Made by a program: the position numbers and the translations under genes. From Deltaproteobacteria bacterium (GTDB lineage: Bacteria > Myxococcota_A > UBA9160 > SZUA-336), in the NCBI GenBank assembly GCA_029261925.1, contig JAJDAJ010000029.1, positions 42,293 to 106,292 of the forward strand: 64,000 nt of DNA, read 5' to 3'. Numbering within the stretch: position 1 is the stretch's first letter; the number at the start of each line of letters is the position of its first letter. This document shows positions 42,645-52,100 of this stretch, piece by piece. The notes under the pieces were generated by a model. The model did not search any database and was not told where the DNA came from. It was given only the letters and a program-made list of their open reading frames with translations.

Positions 42645-44030
42645 ATGAAGGCCTACGACCTGATCGTGATCGGCTCGGGACCGGGCGGCTACGTCGCGGC
42701 GATTCGCGGGGCGCAGCTCGGCATGCGGGCGGCCGTGGTCGAGGAGGACGCGCTCGGGGGCGTCTGTCTCAACTGGGGCTGCATCCCGACGAAGTCGATC
42801 CTGCACTCGGCCGAGCAGTTCGACGCCGTGCGGCGCGGCGTGCCGGGTCTGAAGGTCCAGGGTTTGAGTGCGGACTACGGCGCCGTGATCGACGCCAGCC
42901 GCAAGGCCGCGAAGCGCCTGACCAAGGGCGTGCAGTCGCTGATGCGCAAGCACTCGATCGACGTGCTGTCCGGCCGCGGCGAGCTGACCGCCGCCGGGGA
43001 GGTGCACGTGCGCTCGGGCGAGGGCGAGACCACCTACGCCGCGAGCAACGTGATCCTGGCGACCGGCTCCACCGAGCTGGTCTTCCCCGGCATCGAGGTC
43101 GATGGCAAGCGCGTGCTGACCAGCCGCGAGGCGCTCGAGGCGCGCGAACTGCCGGCGTCGATCGCGATCGTGGGCGGCGGGGCCGTGGGGCTGGAGTTCG
43201 CCTATGCGTACGCCTGCTACGGCGTGAACGTCACCGTGATCGAGATGCAGCCGCAGCTGCTGCCCGGCTTCGATCGCGAGACGGCCGACGAGCTCGCGAA
43301 GTCGTTCGCGCGGCGGGGCGTCGAGATCTGCACCGGCACCGCCTTCCGGGCACTCGAGACCCGCGACGACGGCGTGGTCGTGCACGTCGAGGGCGAGAAG
43401 GGCGACCAGGAGGTCGTGGCGGGTCAGCTGCTGATGGCGGTCGGCCGCCGGGCACAGGTCGAGGGGATGGGCTTCGAGGCCGCGGGCGTCGAGCTCGAGC
43501 GCGGCTTCGTGCGCATCGACGCAGAGCAGCGCACCAGCGCGCCGGGCATCTGGGCGATCGGCGACTGCGCGGGGCCCCCGCTGCTGGCGCACGCCGCCTC
43601 CCACGAGGGCGTCGCGGCCGTGGAGTTCATGGCCGGCATGCGCCGCCACCCCGTCGATGCGAGGCTCGTTCCCGGCAACATCTACTGCCAGCCGCAGGTG
43701 GGCAGCATCGGCTGGTCGGCCGACCAGGCGCGCGAGGCCGGGCGCGAGGTCCGCGTGGGCAAGGTGCCGTTCGTGGCCTGCGGCAAGGCCGTCGGCACGG
43801 GCGAGACCGAGGGCTTCGTGAAGCTGGTCTCGGACGCCGAGCATGGCGAGGTGCTGGGCTGCCAGATCATCGGCCACGGGGCGACCGAGATGATCAACGA
43901 GGTCGCGCTGGCGATGACGCTCGAGTGCACGATCCACGAGCTGGCCGCTGCCTGCCACGCGCACCCGACGCTCTCCGAGATGCTCGCCGAGGCCGCGCTG
44001 GCCTGCGACGAGCGCTCGATCAACTTCTGA
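42645..44030 (+). CDS. lpdA: Dihydrolipoyl dehydrogenase (E3)
   Basis: This 461-residue FAD disulfide oxidoreductase regenerates lipoamide in 2-oxoacid dehydrogenase complexes. It has FAD-binding VIGSGPGGY, redox Cys41/Cys46 in GGVCLNWGCIPTKS, NAD-binding IVGGGAVGLEFA, WAIGDCAG and the C-terminal His-Glu pair in HAHPTLSEMLAEAAL. ATG 42645 follows GGAGGG. It is the first gene of an operon with the E2 gene (34-base gap) and lipB. Confidence 0.95.
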   Translation: MKAYDLIVIGSGPGGYVAAIRGAQLGMRAAVVEEDALGGVCLNWGCIPTKSILHSAEQFDAVRRGVPGLKVQGLSADYGAVIDASRKAAKRLTKGVQSLMRKHSIDVLSGRGELTAAGEVHVRSGEGETTYAASNVILATGSTELVFPGIEVDGKRVLTSREALEARELPASIAIVGGGAVGLEFAYAYACYGVNVTVIEMQPQLLPGFDRETADELAKSFARRGVEICTGTAFRALETRDDGVVVHVEGEKGDQEVVAGQLLMAVGRRAQVEGMGFEAAGVELERGFVRIDAEQRTSAPGIWAIGDCAGPPLLAHAASHEGVAAVEFMAGMRRHPVDARLVPGNIYCQPQVGSIGWSADQAREAGREVRVGKVPFVACGKAVGTGETEGFVKLVSDAEHGEVLGCQIIGHGATEMINEVALAMTLECTIHELAAACHAHPTLSEMLAEAALACDERSINF

Positions 44031-44064
44031 CCGCTGAACACCCCTGCCCGGGGACGGAGAACAG

Positions 44065-45387
44065 ATGCCGACCGAGGTGACGATGCCGCAGATGGGCGAG
44101 AGCGTGGTCGAGGGCACGCTCGAGCGCTGGCTGGTCCAGAAGGGCGACCGCGTGTCGCGGGACCAGAACCTCTGCGAGATCACGACGGACAAGGTCGACG
44201 CCGAGGTGCCGTCGCCCACCGATGGTGTGGTGGTCGAGCTGCGCGTCGAGGAGGGCGCGACCGTCGAGGTCGGCGCAGTGCTGCTCGTGATCGACGCGAG
44301 CGCGAGCGCCAGCGCGGGCGAGACGCCCCCGCAGCCGGCGGCGCCCGCGGCCCGGGCCGCGGACGCCGGGCCGCCTGCGGGCGAGCGGCCGGCCGGCGGT
44401 GGTGGCGGCGGCGGGGACGTGCCGCGCGGGCCCCGGGCCACGCCGATGGCGCGCCGGGTCGCCGAGGAGCGCGGCGTGGACCTGGCCCGGGTCGAGGGCA
44501 GCGGCGTGAGCGGGCGCATCCACCGCGCTGACGTGGAGTCGCACGGGCAGGCCGAGGCACGGCCCGCGACGGCGGCCCCACCCGCTCCGCCCGCCCCGAC
44601 GGCAGAGGGCCAGATCTCAGGCCCCCCGCCGGGTAGCGTCGTCGAGTTCCTGTGGAACATGAAGGTTCCGACCCACCGCGTGCGCGAGGGCGAGACGGTC
44701 ACGCCGTTCTCTGCGATCCGCCGGCGCGTGGCCGAGCACATGGTGGTGAGCAAGATCGTCTCGCCCCACGTCGGCACCGTGGCCGAGGTCGACCTGCAGC
44801 GCCTGGTCGCCGTGCGCGAGGCCCAGAAGGGCGCCTTCAAGAGCACCCACGGCTTCAGCCTGACCTACCTGCCGTTCGTGGTGCAGGCCACGGTGCGCGC
44901 GCTGCGCGAGTACCCGGCGATCAACGCCACCGTGATCGGCCAGGAAATCGTCAGCCATGACGAGGTTCACGTGGGCGTGGCGGTCGAGACGGAGCGGGGG
45001 CTGCTGGTGCCGGTCATCCGCAACGCCGACCGGCTCTCCCTGGTGGGCATCGCCGAGGCGATCCAGGATCTGGCGCTGCGGGCGCGGGACCGGGAGATCA
45101 CCGCCGACGAGCTGTCCGGCGGAACCTTCACGGTCACCAACCCCGGTCGCCGCGGGAACCTGTACGGCTTCGCCGTCATCAACCAGCCGCAGGTCGGGAT
45201 CCTGCGCACCGGCGAGATCCGCAAGCGCCCCGTCGTGGTCGAACGCGATGGCGAGGACGTGATCGCGATCCACCCGACCATGCACGTCTCGCTGAGCTAC
45301 GACCACCGCATCATCGACGGCATGACCGGCAACGGCTTCCTGTACGCGGTCGCCCAGCACCTGGAAGCGGGCGACTTCGAGATCTAG
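44065..45387 (+). CDS. 2-oxoacid dehydrogenase E2 (dihydrolipoyl acyltransferase)
   Basis: This 440-residue E2 has an N-terminal lipoyl domain with Lys43 in TTDKVDAEV. An Ala/Pro-rich hinge with a Gly run follows, then a peripheral subunit-binding domain (TPMARRVAEERGVDL ... GSGVSGRIHRADV, ~128-160). The catalytic core ends with SYDHRIIDGM (HxxxDG). TPFSAIRRRVAEHM opens the core. Whether it serves pyruvate, branched-chain or 2-oxoglutarate substrates cannot be decided because E1 genes are not in the window. It is followed by lipB after 1 base. Confidence 0.93.
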   Translation: MPTEVTMPQMGESVVEGTLERWLVQKGDRVSRDQNLCEITTDKVDAEVPSPTDGVVVELRVEEGATVEVGAVLLVIDASASASAGETPPQPAAPAARAADAGPPAGERPAGGGGGGGDVPRGPRATPMARRVAEERGVDLARVEGSGVSGRIHRADVESHGQAEARPATAAPPAPPAPTAEGQISGPPPGSVVEFLWNMKVPTHRVREGETVTPFSAIRRRVAEHMVVSKIVSPHVGTVAEVDLQRLVAVREAQKGAFKSTHGFSLTYLPFVVQATVRALREYPAINATVIGQEIVSHDEVHVGVAVETERGLLVPVIRNADRLSLVGIAEAIQDLALRARDREITADELSGGTFTVTNPGRRGNLYGFAVINQPQVGILRTGEIRKRPVVVERDGEDVIAIHPTMHVSLSYDHRIIDGMTGNGFLYAVAQHLEAGDFEI

Positions 45388-45388
45388 G

Positions 45389-46024
45389 GTGCCCGCGCTC
45401 GAGGTGCGACGGCCGGGGCGCGTTCCCTACGCGGACGCCCTGGCGCTCCAGGAGCAGCTGCGCACCGCCCGCGCCGCGGGCGACGTCGGCGACGTGCTGC
45501 TCCTGCTCGAGCACCCGGACGTGATCACCTTCGGACGCTCGGCACGGCCCGGTACCGCGCGGCTCGACGACGCGGGGCTGCGGGCGGCCGGCTACGACGT
45601 GCACCGCGTCAATCGCGGGGGTGACGTGACCTGGCACGGCCCCGGGCAGCTGGTCGGCTACCCGATCCTCGACCTGGCGGCGCGGGGTCGCGACGTGCAC
45701 GTGTACCTGCGGGCGCTCGAGGGAGCGCTGATCGATGCGCTGGCCGATCTCGGCCTCGAGGCCTGTCGGCGCCCGGGCTACACCGGTGTCTGGCTCGACG
45801 CCTCGCGCAAGATCGCCTCGATCGGTGTCGGCGTGCGCGAGTGGATCAGCATGCACGGCTTCGCGCTGAACGTCTGCTGTGACCTCGCGCGCTTCGACGC
45901 GATCGTGCCCTGTGGCCTCGAGGACGTGCGCATGGTCAGCGTGGAGAGCGAGCTGGGGGCCCCGGTGCCGCTCGAGCGCGCGGCCGACCGCGTCGAGGCG
46001 CACCTGCGCAAGGCCCTCGGCTGA
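45389..46024 (+). CDS. lipB: Octanoyl-[ACP]:protein N-octanoyltransferase
   Basis: This 211-residue enzyme transfers octanoyl groups from ACP to lipoyl domains. It has RGGDVTWHGPGQLVGYPI, the Lys-containing KIASIGVGVREWISMHGFAL and the nucleophilic Cys in IVPCGLEDVRM. The GTG start is 1 base after the E2 stop. This tight coupling fits direct modification of the E2 lipoyl Lys43. No lipA is visible in the window. Confidence 0.94.
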   Translation: MPALEVRRPGRVPYADALALQEQLRTARAAGDVGDVLLLLEHPDVITFGRSARPGTARLDDAGLRAAGYDVHRVNRGGDVTWHGPGQLVGYPILDLAARGRDVHVYLRALEGALIDALADLGLEACRRPGYTGVWLDASRKIASIGVGVREWISMHGFALNVCCDLARFDAIVPCGLEDVRMVSVESELGAPVPLERAADRVEAHLRKALG

Positions 46025-46104
46025 GTCCGGCGGCCTGCTAGCAGGCTGCGGCGGCTGCGGTTACCTTGCCGCGCGAGACCGGACCCGGCTCCGGGGGAGG
46101 GATC

Positions 46105-46773
46105 ATGGCGAACCGATTCGCGCTGCTGGGCCTGCTCGCGCTCTGCGCGGGCTGCGCGGCCCCGGCCACGACGCTCAGCAGCAACCCCTACACGGAGCCC
46201 GAGTACCGCGTGGCGCCGCCGGACACGCTGCGCATCCATGTGCGCCCCGCGCCCGAGATCGAGCGCGAGCTGGTGGTCCGGCCGGACGGGAAGATCTCCT
46301 TCGACCTGATCGGCGACATCCACGTGCACGGGCAGACCGTGGGCCAGATCCGCACGGAGATCGAGGACCGCCTCAAGGAGTTCGTGGTGCACCCCGACGT
46401 GAGCGTGACCCTGGCGGCCTCGAACAGCCGCCGCGTGCACGTGCTCGGAGAGGTCGCGCGCCCCGGCTCGTACCCGATCGTGGGCGAGATGCGCGTGGTC
46501 GACGCCATCGCCGGCGCCGGCGGGCCCTCGCGGCTCGCGTCCAACGCCGTCCGCCTGGTGCGGCCGGGCGAGCAGGGCGGTGTCTACGCGGTGGACTTCG
46601 ACGGCATCACGCAGAGCGCGATCGCGGACACGAACCACATCCTGCACCCGGGCGACGTGGTCTACGTGCCGCCGACCGTCTCGGCGAAGATCGGCTACGC
46701 GCTCCAGGTCATCTTCTACCCGATCCAGGCCATCGTGGGCCTGGGCGGCGGGGCGGTGCGCGGGGGGCTCTGA
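46105..46773 (+). CDS. Polysaccharide export outer-membrane lipoprotein (Wza/GumB-like)
   Basis: This 222-residue protein has a lipoprotein signal with lipidated Cys17 (LLALCAGC). A polysaccharide export domain follows (YRVAPPDTLRIHVRPAPEI, VRPDGKISFDLIGDI) and then an SLBB domain (RVHVLGEVARPGSYPI). The C-terminal helix region VIFYPIQAIVGL would reach the outer membrane. ATG 46105 has GGGGGAGGG upstream. It is the outer-membrane partner expected for the Wzc-like protein at 17932, although encoded 26 kb away. Confidence 0.9.
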   Translation: MANRFALLGLLALCAGCAAPATTLSSNPYTEPEYRVAPPDTLRIHVRPAPEIERELVVRPDGKISFDLIGDIHVHGQTVGQIRTEIEDRLKEFVVHPDVSVTLAASNSRRVHVLGEVARPGSYPIVGEMRVVDAIAGAGGPSRLASNAVRLVRPGEQGGVYAVDFDGITQSAIADTNHILHPGDVVYVPPTVSAKIGYALQVIFYPIQAIVGLGGGAVRGGL

Positions 46774-46791
46774 GCTCGCGCGGACAGGCTG

Positions 46792-48378
46792 CTAGCTCAG
46801 CGCGCGCAGCCGGGTGGGCCGCGCCTCGGCGTCGGTCTCCGGGTGGTCGAGGTTCTGGTGCAGGCCGCGGCTCTCGCGCCGCCGTGATGCGGCGGTGATG
46901 ATCAGGTCGGCGACGGTGGCCAGGTTGCGCAGCTCCACCAGGTCGGGGGTCAGCCGGAAGTCCCAGTAGTACTGGCGGATCTCGTCCTGCAGCAGCTGGA
47001 TGCGCCGGGCCGCGCGCGCCAGACGCTTGTCGCTGCGCACGATCCCCACGTAGTTCCACATCAGCTGCCGGATCTCACCCCAGTTGGCGTTCACCAGGAT
47101 CGCCTCCGAGGGATCCGAGGCGTCGCCGCTGTCCCAGTCGGGGATCGCCGGCAGATCCGGAAGATCGGTCCGCTCCCGCACGCAGCGCGCGGCCGCCTGC
47201 GCGAAGACCACACCCTCGAGCAGCGAGTTGGAGGCGAGCCGGTTCGCCCCGTGCAGCCCCGTGCAGGCCACCTCACCCGCGGCGAAGAGGTTCGCCACGT
47301 CGGTCTCGCCGTCGAGATTCGTGGCGACCCCGCCGCAGCAGTAGTGCGCCGCGGGCACCACGGGGATCGGCTGCTTGGTCAGGTCGATGCCGAGTCCGAG
47401 GCAGCGCTCGTGGATGTTGGGAAAACGCCGGCGCAGGAACGCCGGGTCGAGGTGCGTGCAGTCGAGGAAGACGCAGTCGTCGCCCGAGCGCTTGAGCTCG
47501 TGGTCGATCGACCGCGCCACCACGTCGCGCGGTGCCAGGTCGCCGCGCGGGTCGTGACGCGCCATGAATGCCTCGCCGGCGGCCGTGCGCAGGGTCGCGC
47601 CCTCGCCGCGCAGCGCCTCGCTGATCAGGAAGGAGCGCGCCTCGGGGTGGTACAGGCAGGTCGGATGGAACTGGATGAACTCCATGTTCTCGATCGTGGC
47701 GCCGGCGCGGTAGGCCATGGCGATGCCGTCGCCCGAGGCGATGTCGGGATTGCTCGTGTACAGGTAGACCTTGCCGCAGCCGCCCGCGGCCAGCAGGGCG
47801 ACCGGCGCCTCGACCACGCCGACCTCGCCGCGCGCCTCGTCGAGCACGTAGGCGCCGGCCATGCGCAGGGGGCCGTCCACGCCGAGCTTGCGCGAGGTCA
47901 CCAGATCGACCGCCATGTGGTTGGCCAGGATCCGGATGTTCGGGTGGGCCTCGCAGCGCTCGACCAGCACGCGCTCGATCTCCTGGCCGGTGAAGTCCGC
48001 GGCGTGCAGCACGCGGCGCTGCGTGTGCCCGCCCTCGCGCCCCAGGTCGTAGTCGGTGGCGCAGGTCTCGTGGCGATCGAAGCGCACGCCGAGCTCGATC
48101 AGCCGCTCGATCGCCGGGGGGCCGCGCTCTACCACGAAGCGCACCACGGCCGGATCGCATAGGCCCGCCCCGGCCCGCAGGGTGTCGGCCACGTGGGCCT
48201 CGAAGGAGTCCTCGGGCGCCATCACGGCGGCGATCCCGCCCTGGGCGTAGTTGGTGGCCGACTCGGCGGTGGCCTTCTTCGTGACGACCGTGACCGTGCC
48301 GCTGTCCGCCCGCTCCAGCGCGAAGCTGAGCCCGGCGATCCCGCTGCCGATCACGAGGCAATCGCTGCGCAGGCGCAT
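46792..48378 (-). CDS. nadB: L-aspartate oxidase
   Basis: This 528-residue FAD enzyme oxidises L-aspartate to iminoaspartate for NAD synthesis. It has VIGSGIAGLSFAL, NYAQGGIAAV, EGGHTQRRVLHA, EFIQFHPTCLY, HYCCGGVATNLDGET and GLHGANRLASNSLLEG, in family order. I use ATG 48378, which begins just before the FAD motif; ATG 48402 (8 residues longer) is an alternative. No nadA or nadC is adjacent. Confidence 0.94.
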   Translation of the reverse strand: MRLRSDCLVIGSGIAGLSFALERADSGTVTVVTKKATAESATNYAQGGIAAVMAPEDSFEAHVADTLRAGAGLCDPAVVRFVVERGPPAIERLIELGVRFDRHETCATDYDLGREGGHTQRRVLHAADFTGQEIERVLVERCEAHPNIRILANHMAVDLVTSRKLGVDGPLRMAGAYVLDEARGEVGVVEAPVALLAAGGCGKVYLYTSNPDIASGDGIAMAYRAGATIENMEFIQFHPTCLYHPEARSFLISEALRGEGATLRTAAGEAFMARHDPRGDLAPRDVVARSIDHELKRSGDDCVFLDCTHLDPAFLRRRFPNIHERCLGLGIDLTKQPIPVVPAAHYCCGGVATNLDGETDVANLFAAGEVACTGLHGANRLASNSLLEGVVFAQAAARCVRERTDLPDLPAIPDWDSGDASDPSEAILVNANWGEIRQLMWNYVGIVRSDKRLARAARRIQLLQDEIRQYYWDFRLTPDLVELRNLATVADLIITAASRRRESRGLHQNLDHPETDAEARPTRLRALS

Positions 48379-48516
48379 CGGCCGCAGTCTGCACGACTCC
48401 ATGATCCACGTCACCTTGCCGCGGCGGCCTGCCGTAGGCCTGCGCGCGGGCTGCGCCGGTCCTGCCGGGCCTCCCTCAACTCGCGGCGGCCCGGAGCCGA
48501 TCCAGATACCGACGCC

Positions 48517-48521
48517 GGAGG
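48517..48521 (+). promoter_or_regulatory. Shine-Dalgarno GGAGG supporting a CTG start
   Basis: GGAGG lies 7 bases before CTG 48529. It decides the start of the transglycosylase gene, which has no nearby ATG, GTG or TTG in frame. Confidence 0.5.
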
Positions 48522-48528
48522 ACACACC

Positions 48529-49125
48529 CTGCCACGAGCGCTCCAAGCTGTCGCATTCTGCCTGCTGCTGGCCGCCGGGCCCGCCGCGGCCCAGGTCTAC
48601 GTGTGGACCGATGCGGGCGGCAAGATGCACTTCTCGGACAACCCGCGGCACGCCGGCTTCGCCGCCTGGCGGCCCGAGCCGATCCGGCCGCTGCCCGCCC
48701 GGCACGACCGGAGCTGGCTCGACCGCAGCTGGACCTGGGACCGCTACATCGAGCGGGTCGCGCGCGAGCACCACCTGTCGCCGGCCCTGGTCAAGGCCGT
48801 GATCCACGTGGAGTCGGGCTTCGATCCCGATGCGCTCTCGCGCCAGGGCGCGCGCGGCCTGATGCAGCTGATGCCCGCCACCGGCCTGGCCATGGGCGTG
48901 CGCGATCCCTACGACCCGCTGCAGAACATCCGCGGCGGCACGCGCTACCTCAAGCGCATGATGCAGCGCTTCGGTCGGCTCGACCTGGCGCTGGCCGCGT
49001 ACAACGCGGGTCCGACCGCGGTGGTCGACCACGGCGGGATCCCGCCGTACCGCGAGACGCGCGGCTACGTGCGCAGCGTGATGGCGCTGTACCGCCGCTA
49101 CCGGGACGACGGTCGGCGCCAGTAG
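48529..49125 (+). CDS. Periplasmic lytic transglycosylase (SLT fold)
   Basis: This 198-residue peptidoglycan lyase has a signal peptide (LQAVAFCLLLAAGPAAAQ), a short DUF4124-like segment (VYVWTDAGGKMHFSDNPR) and an SLT domain. The SLT domain carries catalytic Glu in IHVESGFDPDALS, then GARGLMQLMPAT and LALAAYNAG. In frame, the codon giving a complete signal peptide is CTG 48529, with GGAGG 7 bases upstream. The next standard start upstream would overlap nadB antisense by about 180 bases. A CTG start is therefore proposed. The stop abuts the stop of the convergent giant gene with no gap. Confidence 0.85.
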   Translation: MPRALQAVAFCLLLAAGPAAAQVYVWTDAGGKMHFSDNPRHAGFAAWRPEPIRPLPARHDRSWLDRSWTWDRYIERVAREHHLSPALVKAVIHVESGFDPDALSRQGARGLMQLMPATGLAMGVRDPYDPLQNIRGGTRYLKRMMQRFGRLDLALAAYNAGPTAVVDHGGIPPYRETRGYVRSVMALYRRYRDDGRRQ

Positions 49126-52100
49126 CTAGGGCAGGGCCGCCGGACAGCTCTGGGCGAGCCCCGGAGCGGCTCCCGCCAGCGCGCGCCGCAGCGCGACCGC
49201 GTCGACCAGGTCGCAGCTCGTGTCCCCGCCCGAGACGCTGCAGCGCTGCAGCTCGGCCGCGGTCGGGGCGGCTCCGCCGGGATCGGCGAGGGCCGCGCGC
49301 AGCCGCGCCGGGTCGGCCGCGTCCACGCCGCCGTCCAGCGTGAGGTCCCCGCACTGGCAGGCGTCGCCGATGCCGTCGGGCCCGCCGCCGGCGACGCCCG
49401 CGGTGTCGGCCTGGTCGTTCGCCGCGAACGGGCAGTTGTCTCCGGCGTCGCAGGCGCCGTCCGCGTCCGCATCGGCGCCGTCAGCAGCCGGATCGACGGT
49501 CCCGGAGCTGCAGTCGTCGCAGCCGTCGCCGTCGGCGTCCGCGCAGATCGTCGGGTCGAGGGGGTCGGCGTCCCCGGCGTCGGCGACGCCGTCGCCGTCG
49601 TCGTCGTCGTCGATCAGATCGCAGCTGCCGTCGCCGTCGAGATCGGGCAGGGCGGCGCCGGAGCAGCTGCCCGCTGCGCACTGGTCGGGCGCGGTGCACG
49701 CATCGGTGTCGTCGCACGCCAGCCCGTCGGGCTCGGGGGGATGGACGCACGAGCCCGCGCCGTCGCACACGTCACGGGTGCAGAGCTCGAGGTCCGCGGC
49801 GCACGCGGCGTCGGCCGGCTCGAAGCCGCACGTCGCCGAGCAGCAGTCGCCGGGGGACAGGTTGCCGTCGTCGCACTGCTCGTCCTGCTCCACCACGCCG
49901 TCGCCGCAGACCGCCGGTGGCACCACCGTGAACGAGATCTGCTGGCGCGCGCCCGGATCCGCGACCGCGACGTGGCCGGCCGTGGCGAGCTGGGCCGTGA
50001 GCAGGTGTGGGCCCCACGCGACGCCGGTCAGCGCGTGGCTCCCGGTGAGGTCCAGGATCGTGACGTGGGGCGGATCGTCCAGGGTGAGGTGCAGGTGGTC
50101 GTACGCCGTCGGGTCGCCGCCGACCTGGTAGGTCACGGTCACGTCGGGCCCGACCACGGTCGAGCCCGGCGCCGGGGACAGGATCTGGATCGACGGCGGG
50201 GGGACGTCGACCGAGAGCGTGACGCGGCCCTCGCGGGACACGGCGCCCTCCAGGTCGGCGATCGTGTAGGTGAACGTGTCGCTCCCGCCGGCGCCTCCAC
50301 CGTGGGTGTACGTGACCAGGCCGCTGCCGGCGTCGACCGCCAGCGAGCCGGCAGACGCGCCCTGCACGATCTGCAGCGAGGTCGGGTCGATCTCGTCCTT
50401 CTCATCGACGTCGTTGGCGAGCACGTCGATGACCACCTGGCCGGCCTGCGCGACGGCGGCGAGATCGTCGACCACCGCGGGGCCCTGGTTGCCGGGCAGC
50501 AGGGGCGCCAGGCTGGCGGCGGGCACGATCTGCTTGCCGATGCCGGGCCCCTCCCAGCGCAGCTGGGCCACCGCTCCTCCGCCGTTCTCGAAGAACTCCA
50601 TGGCGATCGGGTACCAGGTGCCGGCCTCGAGGAAGACCAGGGGTCCCGTCTGCTCCTCGGGTGCGTGCGGCGTCCAGTCGTCGATCTGGAGCACCCCGTC
50701 GAGCCATAGCCGCACGCCGTCGTCGGTCGTCGGGTAGAAGCGGTGGTCACCGCTGACGCTCGTGCGCACGCTGCCCTCCCAGCGGGCGCCGAAGTCGTTG
50801 CTCCCCACCGCCGGGTCCGGGGAGCCGCTGCCCCAGTTGAAGTCGATCACCGGGTCGGTCCGCACCAGGGCCGGGCTGCTCAGGTCCAGCGTTCCGCCCG
50901 ACGTGGACCAGCTGTTGACGTAGGTCGCGGTCAGTCCGGGCTCCGAGACCTCGATCAGCAGCGAGGCCGTGGCCGTCTGGCCGGCGGCGTCGGTGACCGT
51001 GAGCGTGGCCACGTAGTTGCCCTCGGCGGCCCAGGTGTGGCCGGTCACGAGACCGGTGCCGGTCTCGCCGTCGCCGAAGTCCCAGCTCGCGGTCAGGTAC
51101 TCGCCCCCGGGGTCGCTCGACGCGCCGGCGTCGAGCTGCACGTCGAGCGGCGCGGGCCCGAGCGCCGGCAGCGCCGAGAAGCCGGCCAGCGGCGGTGGGT
51201 TTCCCGGCGGCGGGCTCGCTGGATTCACGCGCACCGACGCGCTGGTCTGCGCACCGACGCTGTCGCTCACGTCCACGCGGATGAGGTAGGACACCGCCGA
51301 GCCGGGCGGGTGCTGGGCGGCCGGGTCGAGCAGTGGCGGCGTGGGGCCGCTCCAGGTGAAGACGTCGACGAGGAGCTGGTCGTCGACGATCGCGTCGACG
51401 TGCCACTCGAAGCCGACGTTCATGCCCTCCTCGGGGTCCATGCCGTGGGCCTCCAGGACCAGCTGCTCGCCCGGCTGCCAGGTGCTCCCGTGCGCCGGGC
51501 TGATCACCGTGGCGGTCGGCGGGTTGTTGAAGGCGCTCAGGTAGACCGTGGCGGGGCCGGACGTGGCGCCGTCGTCGTCGTCCACGGTGTAGGTGAAGTC
51601 GTCCTCGAGATTCGGGGAGCCGTCGTGCGTGTAGGTGATCTGTCCGGTCAGCGGATCGACGGTCGTGGAGCCGAACAGCGGCGGCAGCGTGATCGCGACG
51701 CTCGCCGGATCGAGGTCGCCGTCGACATCACTGTCGTTGGCCAGCACGTCGACGGCCGTCGCGAGTCCCTGTGCGACCTGCACGAAGTCGTCGACCGCGA
51801 GGGGCGGCTGGTTCGGGGCGGTCGAGCAGTCCGGCAGCATCTCCACGACGTCGGAGCTCGAGAGCCCGCCGGGATCGGTCACCGTCAGCGTGAAGCGCCA
51901 GGCGTAGAAGCTCCCGTCGCAGCCGACCGGCGTGATCTCGACGTCGGCGCCGCAGGCGGACAGGGTCGGCTCGGGATGCGTGTGCTCGTTGTGGACCAGC
52001 TCGACGACCAGCGCACAGGCGAGCTCCCCGGGAAGGTGCTCGGCGTCGTCGATGCTCGCACTCACGGTCTGGATCGACGGAGCCTCCAGCGTGTACAGGC

